From JAJCZB01 sp964350195 (GTDB taxonomy: Bacteria; Babelota; Babeliae; Babelales; Vermiphilaceae), in assembly GCA_964350195.1 (NCBI GenBank), contig CAYGJB010000012.1:1-33592 (forward strand): a stretch of 33,592 nucleotides of DNA, written 5' to 3'. Shown piece by piece: positions 16,180 to 24,744 of this stretch. Below the pieces are notes generated by a model. That model saw only the letters and a list, made by a program, of their open reading frames with translations, made no database searches and was not told the DNA's origin. Every line of letters begins with the position of its first letter. Position 1 is the first letter of the stretch. Position numbers and translations under genes: made by a program.

Positions 16180-17267
16180 AGAGAACCATTCTACTATGTA
16201 TGCTATGTCTGTCATTTTTAATGCGTTTAGTTGCGATTGATCGATCTTTAAAGTTGTTGCACTTAAGTTTTCATGCAGGTTGTACGAATGATTTTGATGA
16301 TGTTGCAAAAGAGCTTGGTGGGATAGAGGTAACCAATTGGATTCCTGCTGATCAAGTTAAATTCCAGGGTGTGCATCTTGGTAATGCGATTTATAATATT
16401 TCACGCGATCGCGGTAAAGCTATTTGGGATTTACATAAAGACTATTTCAATGAGTTTGATGTTATTATGTCGTCTGATACGGCGAGAATATCACGCATTT
16501 TTCTAGAAAACGGTTGGAAAAAGCCACAAATTATTTGGATTTGCAATCGTTTTGATTACTACGACCCAGGCTCTTCTAGGTTTGGGCTTCCTGATCAAGA
16601 ATTTTTAAATACGATGAAACTGGCGATCAATAAATCAAACGTAAAGATTATTTCTTATACGCCTTATGAATATCTATATGGAAGGAAGCGTGGTGTTCCT
16701 TTTTCCGATTTTACTATTAAGCCGATTGGAAGACTGCCTTGGAATGTACAAAAAGAGTTTAAATCTCAAATTCCGGCTGAAGTAAAAAGAGAAGATACAT
16801 TATTTCTCTATCCTCGTCTTTTTCCAAAGCAGGCAATGTATGTTATGAACCAATTGGAGCGAGTGGGTATTAAAGCATATACGGGAAATTATCAAGGAGC
16901 AGAAGATATTGCTGATTTCAAAGGAGTGCTCTATTTTCCTTATCAATGGTCTAATTTTGCGTTATTTGAAGATATTTCTCAAGGTATTGTTCATTTTGTA
17001 CCGTCTGAAAAATTTGCGCGTGAAAACAGTGGGCGCTTAAGAGTAACCACTACAAATCTATTTCATTTATGTGAGTGGTATGCTTCTGAGAATCGTGATT
17101 TATTTGTTTATTTTGATTCTTGGCAAGATTTAAAAAAGAAGTTTGATTCCTTAGATATAGTTACAAAGCGTAGGCAAGTACGGCAGCTTGCGGCTAAGCA
17201 TCGCGCAATGATGCTTGATAGATGGAAAGGTGTATTTGATAATATACGCACACAGCTGCAGGCTTAA
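16176..17267 (+). CDS. Exported protein of unknown function, possibly GT-B-like glycosyltransferase
   Basis: A 363-residue protein with a signal peptide (1-20, ending LVA) and no later membrane segment. I do not recognise the family. The layout hints at a GT-B fold. An N-terminal half begins KLLHLSFHAGCTNDF and contains IIWICNRFDYYDP. A second half contains LFLYPRLFPKQA, then GVLYFPYQWSNFALFEDISQ and GIVHFVPS, comparable to the donor domain of GT-B enzymes. The position between a GT2 gene (four-base overlap) and a convergent GT-A gene supports a role in glycan transfer. No catalytic motif can be named. Confidence 0.5.
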   Translation: MKRTILLCMLCLSFLMRLVAIDRSLKLLHLSFHAGCTNDFDDVAKELGGIEVTNWIPADQVKFQGVHLGNAIYNISRDRGKAIWDLHKDYFNEFDVIMSSDTARISRIFLENGWKKPQIIWICNRFDYYDPGSSRFGLPDQEFLNTMKLAINKSNVKIISYTPYEYLYGRKRGVPFSDFTIKPIGRLPWNVQKEFKSQIPAEVKREDTLFLYPRLFPKQAMYVMNQLERVGIKAYTGNYQGAEDIADFKGVLYFPYQWSNFALFEDISQGIVHFVPSEKFARENSGRLRVTTTNLFHLCEWYASENRDLFVYFDSWQDLKKKFDSLDIVTKRRQVRQLAAKHRAMMLDRWKGVFDNIRTQLQA

Positions 17268-17269
17268 TT

Positions 17270-18139
17270 TTATTTTAGTAGGTCGGCAATAAGTTTATTC
17301 AATAGAGCGGTTTTACTTTGATGGTATCGGGTAGATTTAGCATCCCAATTAGTACCGCTTCTATAATGTATGAATGTACCGTTTTCATAGAGCTCCACTG
17401 CTGGTGGATTTGCATGAATGAAATCTCTCATCGGCTCATTAAAGCCCATTAATGTAAGTTCTTCATCAGATTTATGGGTATTTCTTGCAACATAATCTTG
17501 TTGGAAATAGCGAACTTTAGGATTGTTTGCTTTTTGAAGATAGTGGTGCATTTGACCGCCCACATCCACAGGGACTTTATCAACTTCACCGCAATTAAAA
17601 TTAATGAGCTCTTTATTTGGTATTGTTTTCATATCAAAAAATACGAGACCGTTCCAAATATAATTTATCCCTTTTGAGCGGGCTTGCGCAAGCCCTGCAA
17701 GGTCTAGATTTTTCATAAAATTTCGGATACTAAATTCTTTCACCAGAAACATATCTGAATCAATTATAGCCACTATATCATTATGCTTAAGGCCCATTTC
17801 ATTGAGGGAGTATTGTACAACGTTTGCGCATCTTACGCAGGAGTGATTAAGTTTTTCCCGTGGTAATCGATACAAGTAAGCATAAGTGTGAATTTTTTGT
17901 GGGATGCGAACACATTCTAATCCAAGCTTAGCGCACATAGCGTTTATTTCATTGCAGGTACTTTGGTTTGGTGCATCATTAAACACTACGAATTTGTAAT
18001 CATCTTTCAAAAATTTTTTGAAAGTATGATATTGGATTTCTATAAAGTCTGGCCGGTTATAGCTATGAGTTATTATGAGTAATTCTGCCGATACAGTGCT
18101 AAAAATAAAGCTTAAGAGGATGAGTAGTAGGCCATTCAT
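17270..18139 (-). CDS. Exported GT-A glycosyltransferase with DSD motif, second paralog
   Basis: A 289-residue paralog of the protein at 2811-3743. The signal peptide is 1-18, ending VSA. The mature part begins ELLIITHSYNRPDFI and carries AIIDSDMFLVKEF with the metal site D127-S-D129. Shared blocks are GINYIWNGLVFFDM, FNCGEVDKVPVDVGG and FIHYRSGTN. It is probably a retaining or inverting GT-A transferase of unknown substrate. It is the last gene of a leftward run and overlaps the previous gene by four bases. It also faces the gene at 16176 with a gap of only two bases. Confidence 0.63.
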   Translation of the reverse strand: MNGLLLILLSFIFSTVSAELLIITHSYNRPDFIEIQYHTFKKFLKDDYKFVVFNDAPNQSTCNEINAMCAKLGLECVRIPQKIHTYAYLYRLPREKLNHSCVRCANVVQYSLNEMGLKHNDIVAIIDSDMFLVKEFSIRNFMKNLDLAGLAQARSKGINYIWNGLVFFDMKTIPNKELINFNCGEVDKVPVDVGGQMHHYLQKANNPKVRYFQQDYVARNTHKSDEELTLMGFNEPMRDFIHANPPAVELYENGTFIHYRSGTNWDAKSTRYHQSKTALLNKLIADLLK

Positions 18140-19137
18140 GATAATACCTTTTTTTGTTGATATGCCTGAACTCTTTCAAAGAAAGAGAAGAGCGATTCTA
18201 TTCGATTGAGATATGTGTGCTTATCGCGTACGTAATCCATTAATTTAAGCTGATCTTCAATGGTCCATGTTTCAAGCTTTTTTTGAGCATCGAAAAAGAG
18301 CTGATGTGCATCATCATTATATACAATTTGTTTTTCAAACAGTTTGTACACTGTCTCTGAGTTTGTTATTCCCAAGGCACCATAACTAATGTTCTTAAAA
18401 ATTCTGCAGGGAATATAACCTTGCTTGCATTGCCATTCACCTTGAAGTGCGGGAGCCATGTAAGCTTCTTGGATTGTTCGAATATTTTCTTCCATGCTGC
18501 ACGAACAAGCTTTTTTAATATTTAAATCGCGCCCATCTTCTCGGCATCCTCGCCTGAACTCATCAATTTGAAATTGATTGCCAAAGCCTCCCATTCCTCC
18601 TGCAGATCCATTGAATTGCGCATTGTTATTTTTTTTAGCGGTCAATAGTTGTTTTTTTACATTGTCGATTTCATGCGGAAGAAGATCAGTAGCCCATGGC
18701 ATGTAAATGGTTGAGGATTTTAGATTATAGTGAAAGCAGTAGCTTAAAGAAGGTTCGTTTCTTTTTAAGCAGTCATGAGTGTATACTTGCAAAAATATGG
18801 CGTGACCATTATCAATCAAATGCTGATATTTATCAGGATTGCAATTGTGAATGATGTAATAGCAATCATCACGCACAGGTATATTGCGATCTACTTGTCC
18901 CTCTGTGAGAAAGAGGCTATTGGAAAAATCAAATGATGTGACATTGTCTCTATTATCAAACCAATGCGTTTTAAATCCTAAATGTTCAAACGCTCTGAAA
19001 AATCCCCAGTGAATATATGAATGAGTGTGAGAGTGGAGCTTGTGTCCCCAAATGATTATTTTATCAACATTTCGAGCAGCATGGTCAGCTTTTGCGAGAG
19101 GTATGAGAAAGAGTAAAGCTACTATAAATTTTTTCAT
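18136..19137 (-). CDS. Exported GT-B-like glycosyltransferase (CgeB/GT1-like C-terminus)
   Basis: A 333-residue protein with a signal peptide (1-17, ending AKA). The N-terminal half starts KIIIWGHKLHSHTHS. The C-terminal part has MAPALQGEWQCKQGYIPCR (227-245) followed by IFKNISYGALGITNS (246-260). This resembles the donor-binding segment of GT-B enzymes in the CgeB or group-1 style (GYxxxRxFExxACG). Cysteine is frequent near 198-212 and 237-244, which would suit an oxidising exported location. A Gly-rich stretch, GSAGGMGGFGN (177-187), links the halves. It lies between the DSD glycosyltransferase (four-base overlap) and the gene at 19146 (8 bases), in one transcription unit. Confidence 0.55.
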   Translation of the reverse strand: MKKFIVALLFLIPLAKADHAARNVDKIIIWGHKLHSHTHSYIHWGFFRAFEHLGFKTHWFDNRDNVTSFDFSNSLFLTEGQVDRNIPVRDDCYYIIHNCNPDKYQHLIDNGHAIFLQVYTHDCLKRNEPSLSYCFHYNLKSSTIYMPWATDLLPHEIDNVKKQLLTAKKNNNAQFNGSAGGMGGFGNQFQIDEFRRGCREDGRDLNIKKACSCSMEENIRTIQEAYMAPALQGEWQCKQGYIPCRIFKNISYGALGITNSETVYKLFEKQIVYNDDAHQLFFDAQKKLETWTIEDQLKLMDYVRDKHTYLNRIESLFSFFERVQAYQQKKVLS

Positions 19138-19145
19138 GAATGTCC

Positions 19146-20141
19146 TTAAATTGGGTTAAGAAAGGGGTTAGCGATAGTTGGGTCTCCTTTCACTACGCAG
19201 TGTCTAAATGGTAACCCTTTAGGTAAATAGATGGATGAAATCTCAGGATTATAATAGGTTGCAAAAAAAGCTAAGTTGCTTGTGGTGTGAATTAGATACG
19301 TACATTTAGATAAGAGTACGCAATCTAGAATAGTCGTTAATCCTCCAAAAGATCGATGCTTTTTATCATGCCAAATATTTTTATTTTCTTTAAAGAATGC
19401 ACCGCTGGTATATAGAATGCATGGATCCTGCTCTTTTGCGGCGCGATAAGCATCGATATGTATTACTTTATCTCCGTATCGTTCTTTAAACTTCTGAACG
19501 CCGAAATGGCTATCGCTTGCCACAAAAATTTTAACATTACTGGAGGGGTTTTTGCTTAAAAGCTTATCCACTTCATTAAAATAATCATTTAATTCTGGAA
19601 GTACCTTTCCTGGAACTAAACTAGTGTGAGCTTTAGCGAGCCGTGCATGGACGCCAATGCATAGTGAGCCTGCCATTTTTTCTGCATAAAAGGTATCGAT
19701 GGCTTGACTAACATTTGGTTTGAATCGTATATATTTTTCTATCTTTTCGTGAACAAATTTTCTGTAGGGGAGGTATTCATTGTAGGCGACCCAGGGAGCT
19801 ACGCAGCATTGATCATGAAGCTCGTGGTGCACAGACGTTGAATCGATGTGCACTTTTTCTAGTTCTCCTTTTGGTGAGCTTGTATGTGCAGATGGAATAG
19901 GTTCAAAAAAAATATCCCATCCGTTTTCATAGGGGTCGTCTTTATAAGGAAAAAATTCATCAGTCCAATCAACAAACACAGAATTAAGATTTTTTTCATA
20001 GTGAATAATACTTTGCAACACTTTATGTAGCTCTGCATATAACCCGGCACCCTCTTGAATGCTTATAGTGAGATCAATTTGTTTGGCGAAAGAGAGAGAG
20101 CAAATAGCTAAAAAGAGTGGAGTGAAATAAGTTGGTTTCAT
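19146..20141 (-). CDS. Exported O-fucosyltransferase/NodZ-like glycosyltransferase (putative)
   Basis: A 331-residue protein from ATG 20141, which has a clear GGAGAA ribosome site. A longer in-frame start at 20204 would bury the signal peptide behind 21 residues. The signal peptide is 1-19, ending SFA. The motif CIGVHARLAKAH (161-172) and the late FGGLTTILDCVLLSKC and THTTSN-like (LIHTTSNLAFFA) blocks resemble the GDP-sugar site of the GT23/NodZ and protein O-fucosyltransferase superfamily, in which an HxR motif contacts the donor. The match is weaker than for the two GT11-like genes. The donor and acceptor remain unknown. It has its own candidate promoter upstream. Confidence 0.52.
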   Translation of the reverse strand: MKPTYFTPLFLAICSLSFAKQIDLTISIQEGAGLYAELHKVLQSIIHYEKNLNSVFVDWTDEFFPYKDDPYENGWDIFFEPIPSAHTSSPKGELEKVHIDSTSVHHELHDQCCVAPWVAYNEYLPYRKFVHEKIEKYIRFKPNVSQAIDTFYAEKMAGSLCIGVHARLAKAHTSLVPGKVLPELNDYFNEVDKLLSKNPSSNVKIFVASDSHFGVQKFKERYGDKVIHIDAYRAAKEQDPCILYTSGAFFKENKNIWHDKKHRSFGGLTTILDCVLLSKCTYLIHTTSNLAFFATYYNPEISSIYLPKGLPFRHCVVKGDPTIANPFLNPI

Positions 20142-20175
20142 TAAGTTCTCCTTAATATGTTTGAAAAATGCAGTA

Positions 20176-20204
20176 AAGATAGAATGGAAAGAGTAAAAAC
20201 GCAA
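20176..20204 (-). promoter_or_regulatory. Candidate sigma-70-type promoter for the 19146-20141 gene
   Basis: On the minus strand, TTGCGT (20204-20199) and TATCTT (20181-20176) are separated by exactly 17 bases. They lie 35 bases upstream of the ATG at 20141. This splits the leftward block into a flippase part and a glycosyltransferase part. Confidence 0.4.
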
Positions 20205-20273
20205 AACAGTTCTAAAATAAATTTTTTCTCTTGTATCTCTACTATTGTATAGAAATTAATTATCTTCTTATGA

Positions 20274-21587
20274 CTACAAGTCAGAGTGGTGATGGTTGTA
20301 GTGAGCCAGGATACAAAAGTATATGGCATATGAAATGCAGGTTGCCCAAGCACAACCAATGATGCCAAAAGGTTGCACGAGTATACAATTGAGCACTATG
20401 TTAGTAGTTGCAGGAACGAGTAGTGATAAGGCCATGAATAGAGATTGTTTTCGGTATTGAATGAGTGTTGAGCTGAAGTAGCTGCCGAGTAAAAAGATTT
20501 GTCCGAGTAACAAAATCCAGATATACGATATAGATTCATGATAGTTTGGCGGGAGTATGAAGCGCAAAATCGGTTTGAGTATAGGGATTGTCATCAAAAG
20601 TATACAAAGCGATATCATGCTTATCCACATGATTTTTTTGTTCTCTCGATCAACTGGCGTAATATCGGGTTCGTGCTTTTTATATCGCTGCAAAATATAG
20701 GGAAGATAAGATCCGGCCCATGGCACTAATATCACAAAATTAAAAAGTTGCGCAAAAAGATCCGCAACCGCATAAATGCCAACGTCGCTTATACTACGAT
20801 AATACCCAAGCATCCATCGATCAGAGCTTGCAAGGATCCAGCTGCTTAGAACGCCAGGTACAAAAGGCAAGCCTTGTTTTAAATGATCGAGGCTTTTGTG
20901 AAACGCTGAGTGAAAGTTGAGTTGTTCAAGGTATCCGCTATGCACATAAAGATAGATGCTTATGATCATAGCGCATAAATGCCCTGTGCATTGTGCCCAC
21001 AGTACTCCTGCAATTTTCATTTTTAAAAACCAGACAAAATAAAATGTATTGCATGCGGTGATGAGTGCGATAGAAATCTGTAGAGCAGTGAGTAGTTTAG
21101 CGAGCCTTTTGTACTGCAAAAGCTGATATAAAAGCTCTACATAAAAAAAGAAAAAAAGAGACAAAAGGGCGGGAAGAAGGGTTAATGGTGATAAAGCATT
21201 GAAAAAAACATGATTGATAATGCTTTTTTTTAGTAGCCAACAAACTAAAAATACTGGTGCTGCAATCATGGTATACGCAATGATTATTTCATTAACAATT
21301 TTTTGCCGGCCCTCATGATCATGATGAAAATATTCGATGGATAGAAATTGCCGCAATCCCAGCCCGATAATTGTAGAGCCAATCGTGATGAAAGCCGTAG
21401 CAAGAGAAAGGGCGCCATAATCAGCCGGTGTGAATATTCGCATAATAAAAGGCAGTATGAATAAAGAGAAGGCTCGCAAGATAAGCGAGCCAAATGCGTA
21501 CACAAAAAAATCTTTTATTACTTTAGCTTGATAAAGCATTTGCCAGAGTGGTGCTATCGCCTTTAAAATTTGATTGAGTGCGATCAT
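20274..21587 (-). CDS. Wzx-like oligosaccharide flippase (polysaccharide biosynthesis protein)
   Basis: A 437-residue membrane protein with about 12 hydrophobic segments. It resembles the MOP-superfamily flippases that move lipid-linked oligosaccharides across the cytoplasmic membrane. Features include an N-terminal FFVYAFGSLILRAFSLFILP, then FTPADYGALSLATAF, typical of Wzx proteins (a Y/F-G-xLSLAxA block). Also present are LPFVPGVLSSWILASSDRWM and LGYYRSISDVGIYAVA in the middle, which is the usual second signature. The charged N-terminus and length fit the family. This is the only transporter in the cluster. It suggests that at least one product is a lipid-linked glycan assembled inside and flipped out. 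It follows glyA after 46 bases. Confidence 0.82.
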   Translation of the reverse strand: MIALNQILKAIAPLWQMLYQAKVIKDFFVYAFGSLILRAFSLFILPFIMRIFTPADYGALSLATAFITIGSTIIGLGLRQFLSIEYFHHDHEGRQKIVNEIIIAYTMIAAPVFLVCWLLKKSIINHVFFNALSPLTLLPALLSLFFFFYVELLYQLLQYKRLAKLLTALQISIALITACNTFYFVWFLKMKIAGVLWAQCTGHLCAMIISIYLYVHSGYLEQLNFHSAFHKSLDHLKQGLPFVPGVLSSWILASSDRWMLGYYRSISDVGIYAVADLFAQLFNFVILVPWAGSYLPYILQRYKKHEPDITPVDRENKKIMWISMISLCILLMTIPILKPILRFILPPNYHESISYIWILLLGQIFLLGSYFSSTLIQYRKQSLFMALSLLVPATTNIVLNCILVQPFGIIGCAWATCISYAIYFCILAHYNHHHSDL

Positions 21588-21633
21588 CTTACTGTCCTGG
21601 AGATAATTTTCTTTAGGGAGCTTTTCGTAAGAG

Positions 21634-22905
21634 CTATGATTCTTTTATTTCTGATTCTGGCTGCGTTGGAATAAAAGAGCTGCCTTTGTAAATTGGAAAT
21701 TGCAGGCAAAAAGCAGTAACCAGTTTTCTTTGTGTATATAAAGCTTGCTCATCAAGGGCATTTTGAATTGCTTGATCCACAAATTGGGCAATATCTTTCA
21801 TCTGCTCTTCTTGCATGCCGCGTGTAGTTATTGCTGGGGTGCCCAGTCGAATGCCGCTTGTTACCCAAGGCTTTGCCGGATCAAAAGGAATGCAACTTTT
21901 GCTTGTGGTGATTCCTGCTTTTTGCAGAGCGATCTGAGCATCTTTGCCAGTAATGTTTTTATTGCGAAGATCTACTATAAAAAGATGGTTGTCTGTGCCA
22001 TCAGCTACAATACGATAGCCTTTCTTTTTTAGAGCTTGGGCGAGTGCTTGCGCATTTGCAATCACAAGCTTTTGATATTGAGCAAACTCTGGCTTTAAAG
22101 CTTCATGGAATGCTACGGCTTTTGCAGCAATAATGTTCATAAATGGGCCGCCTTGCGTTCCCGGCATTACAGCCCTATCAATTGCAGAAGCAAACTCTTT
22201 TTTGCACATAATGATCGCACCACGTGGGCCGCGTAATGTTTTGTGCGTAGTAGAGGTAACGATATCGGCATGAGGAAATGGATTAGGATGCAAGCCTGTT
22301 GCGATTAATCCTGCAATATGTGCTATGTCCGCAAGTAGTACTGCCCCTACGCTTTTAGCTATCTTGCTGAATTTTTCAAAATCGATGATGCGAGAATAGG
22401 CAGAGGCGCCGCAAATAATAAGCTTAGGCTTATGTTTCTGAGCGAGTTGTGCGATTTCAGCGAAATCGAGAGCCTCTGTTTGTTGATTCACTTTGTATTG
22501 CACCACGTTATAAAGAGAGCCTGAAATATTCACTGGGTGGCCGTGAGTAAGATGTCCTCCCTCTGCTAAGCTCATACCAAGAATCGTGTCTCCTGGTTTG
22601 AGTATGGCATGGTATGCAGCAAGATTAGCTTGTGATCCAGCATGAGGTTGCACGTTGGCATGCTCAGCATTAAAAAGTTGCTTGCATCGTTCAATCGCAA
22701 TATTTTCAACTTCATCAATTATTTCGCAGCCGGCATAGTATCTTTTGCCTGCATAGCCTTCAGCGTATTTATTAGTGAGCGCTGATGCGGATGCATGCAT
22801 CACTTCTTTTGAGCAATAATTTTCAGAAGCAATAAGATTGATATTGCTTTCTTGGCGATTTTCTTCTTGAGAGATTAAATGTTTAATTTTTATATCTTGA
22901 TTCAT
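21634..22905 (-). CDS. glyA: Serine hydroxymethyltransferase
   Basis: A 423-residue PLP enzyme that converts serine and tetrahydrofolate to glycine and 5,10-methylene-tetrahydrofolate in the cytosol, feeding one-carbon metabolism. Motifs are clear: LIASENYCSKEVMHA, NKYAEGYAGKRYYAGCEIID (45-64), HAGSQANLAAYHA, LADIAHIAGLI, and the PLP lysine in TSTTHKTLRGPRGA (K222). The length is normal for the bacterial enzyme. The ATG has AAGGAT upstream. It lies directly before the flippase on the same strand, so the two could be co-transcribed, although their functions are not linked in an obvious way. Confidence 0.97.
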   Translation of the reverse strand: MNQDIKIKHLISQEENRQESNINLIASENYCSKEVMHASASALTNKYAEGYAGKRYYAGCEIIDEVENIAIERCKQLFNAEHANVQPHAGSQANLAAYHAILKPGDTILGMSLAEGGHLTHGHPVNISGSLYNVVQYKVNQQTEALDFAEIAQLAQKHKPKLIICGASAYSRIIDFEKFSKIAKSVGAVLLADIAHIAGLIATGLHPNPFPHADIVTSTTHKTLRGPRGAIIMCKKEFASAIDRAVMPGTQGGPFMNIIAAKAVAFHEALKPEFAQYQKLVIANAQALAQALKKKGYRIVADGTDNHLFIVDLRNKNITGKDAQIALQKAGITTSKSCIPFDPAKPWVTSGIRLGTPAITTRGMQEEQMKDIAQFVDQAIQNALDEQALYTQRKLVTAFCLQFPIYKGSSFIPTQPESEIKES

Positions 22906-22961
22906 GGCTATCCTTGCGTTTGCATTACTCTACTCCATGATGGGAAAAAGGAGAATCTTTT

Positions 22962-23008
22962 TGAATTTGAAAAAGGCCCGGTTTAACGCCGGGCCTTTTT
23001 CAAATTCA
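22962..23008 (-). terminator. Intrinsic terminator of the AAA ATPase unit, 20-bp perfect stem
   Basis: Arms at 22962-22981 and 22989-23008 are perfect reverse complements (20 bp) around a 7-base loop. The GC-rich core GGCCCGG is flanked by A and T runs, so it could work in both directions. The stem begins directly after the stop codon of the AAA ATPase gene at 23009, and so insulates it from glyA. Confidence 0.92.
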
Positions 23009-24718
23009 TTAATTATTACTAGAGCTATTCGCTTGTATCTTATTCTGTCTAACATCTATGATTGCTTTAGTAAGATGATCAATCGTTGGGATAACGTGAT
23101 TCTCTTGCAAGGCCTTTCTGCTAGCTTTTTTGAATACGAGTACAATATCTGATCGATCAAATCCTTCAGTGTCTCTTTTTAAAAGTTGAAGGAGCTCAAG
23201 CTGTTTCTCAGAAGGCTGATCAATTATGCCAAGAGATTGCCTAAACATTTCCATGCGTTGTTCTGGAGAAGGTTGCTTAACATGCAGAATGTCATCGATA
23301 CGTCCGGGTCGTTTTAATGCGATATCAAGGTGCTCGATATAGTTTGTTGAAAAAACATACAATTTGCGAATGCATGGTTTCTTTAATTGGGCCATTCCTT
23401 GCAGCTCTGTGAGAATATCATAAAGCCCATATTCTTTTTGTGGATTATTTTGTTGCTTTTCACCTTTATAGACGCGATTAGCTGCAGCTAAATCGATTTC
23501 GTCAAACTGATAGATCACCGCTTTTTTATTATTTTGAATAGCTAATAGTTCGCCAGCCCTCAGCTTTGTTTGTAATGCTTTTTCATTTTGTACATCTTCA
23601 GGAGTAATATTCACGACAGGAACATTAGTTTCATCAGCAATTGCGGTTACGATTTCTGATTTTCCATTTCCTGGCTTACCGTGCAACAAAAGCGCTCTTT
23701 TGTGATCCGAAAGTTTTTCGTAGTATTTTAGCGGATGTAGGAGCCAATCTCTATACTCCTCGAGTTTTTCAAGTATGGTGTCTTCTTGAATATTTTTCAA
23801 TTGAGCAAAACCTGCACCGCCCCCCTCATAATGCACGAAGCTAAAGGCTATCTTTTTTTCCGCTTTTCGTACGTTTTTCATTTCTTTCAACTGATCTCGC
23901 TTAATGAGATCATCTCTGTATTCATCAAGCTTTGGTGCATAAGAGCAGATAACAAGATTTGAAAATTTAGCAGCTAGCGGGATGAATACTAGTTTACAAA
24001 AAATTTTGGCAAGTTCGATAGAGGTAACTTTATTCTGAGCCGCATCAGCAACTTGATTTTCTAGTGTTGTTATCCTATAAAGAGCTGCTGGTAGCAAAGC
24101 TACAGCTGTCATTGTATCCACCATTGCTCCCCATGCTGGTGCGTCTGAAAATTTTAGAGGTCTTATAAATTGATTGAGCAAAAGCAAACGCTTAAATCTA
24201 TCCAGTTTGCTATCGTCTTTTATTTGAGGGCTCATTTTTTTATATTGCTTTATTATAGCTAGAGTTCGTGTCTGAATGCTTTCAAAGTTAGCTGCAATAG
24301 AGAGTCTTTCTTTATTTATGTTTTGTGTATTTTTTAAGTCAATAATTTTTTCTACTTCTGAGAGCAACTTAAAAATGCATTCCACGGCGATTTGTTCTTG
24401 TATATAGAGATATTTTCCTATGAACGCAGGAATGGTGAGCCCTTCAAGTTCTTTTATATGAGAATGAAAAAGAGATTCTAGTTTGGTTACGCTTTTAGCG
24501 TGAGGAGTAGTAAAATAGGGATTATTACCAAATATTTCAGTTCTGCCTACAAGCATACTTGTTTTATAGGTAAGGTGGGCCAGAAGATCTTCAAGGTTTT
24601 GGGCCTTCTCTTTTGAAGATATCTCTTTTTTTAATGCGACCTCTTTAATTTTAGGATCTTTTTCTGCAGCAATCGGTGCCGTAGGAAGTAAAAGTAGTAG
24701 AGCTAAAATACGTTTCAT
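23009..24718 (-). CDS. Membrane-associated AAA ATPase with signal peptide
   Basis: A 569-residue protein from ATG 24718, which has a strong GGAGG site. Residues 1-18 are a signal peptide (cut near PIAA). A helical region (about 20-190) of unknown type follows, then a hydrophobic segment around 198-216. The C-terminal AAA domain is complete: Walker A GKPGNGKS (347-354), Walker B VIYQFDEID (401-409), sensor STN (457-459) and arginine-finger region RPGR (470-473). It may be a chaperone-like or remodelling ATPase at the membrane. If the signal is cleaved and only one membrane segment exists, the ATPase faces the cytosol. With none or two it would face the periplasm, where ATP is absent. A small secreted protein gene precedes it by 26 bases. 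Confidence 0.75.
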   Translation of the reverse strand: MKRILALLLLLPTAPIAAEKDPKIKEVALKKEISSKEKAQNLEDLLAHLTYKTSMLVGRTEIFGNNPYFTTPHAKSVTKLESLFHSHIKELEGLTIPAFIGKYLYIQEQIAVECIFKLLSEVEKIIDLKNTQNINKERLSIAANFESIQTRTLAIIKQYKKMSPQIKDDSKLDRFKRLLLLNQFIRPLKFSDAPAWGAMVDTMTAVALLPAALYRITTLENQVADAAQNKVTSIELAKIFCKLVFIPLAAKFSNLVICSYAPKLDEYRDDLIKRDQLKEMKNVRKAEKKIAFSFVHYEGGGAGFAQLKNIQEDTILEKLEEYRDWLLHPLKYYEKLSDHKRALLLHGKPGNGKSEIVTAIADETNVPVVNITPEDVQNEKALQTKLRAGELLAIQNNKKAVIYQFDEIDLAAANRVYKGEKQQNNPQKEYGLYDILTELQGMAQLKKPCIRKLYVFSTNYIEHLDIALKRPGRIDDILHVKQPSPEQRMEMFRQSLGIIDQPSEKQLELLQLLKRDTEGFDRSDIVLVFKKASRKALQENHVIPTIDHLTKAIIDVRQNKIQANSSSNN

Positions 24719-24744
24719 ATAACCTCCATTTCTCACCTAAACTA

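Noticed and set aside
20142..20204. Longer start for the O-fucosyltransferase-like gene
   Set aside because: The ATG at 20141 has a strong GGAG site and exposes a normal signal peptide. The longer form would hide the signal and overlap the candidate promoter.
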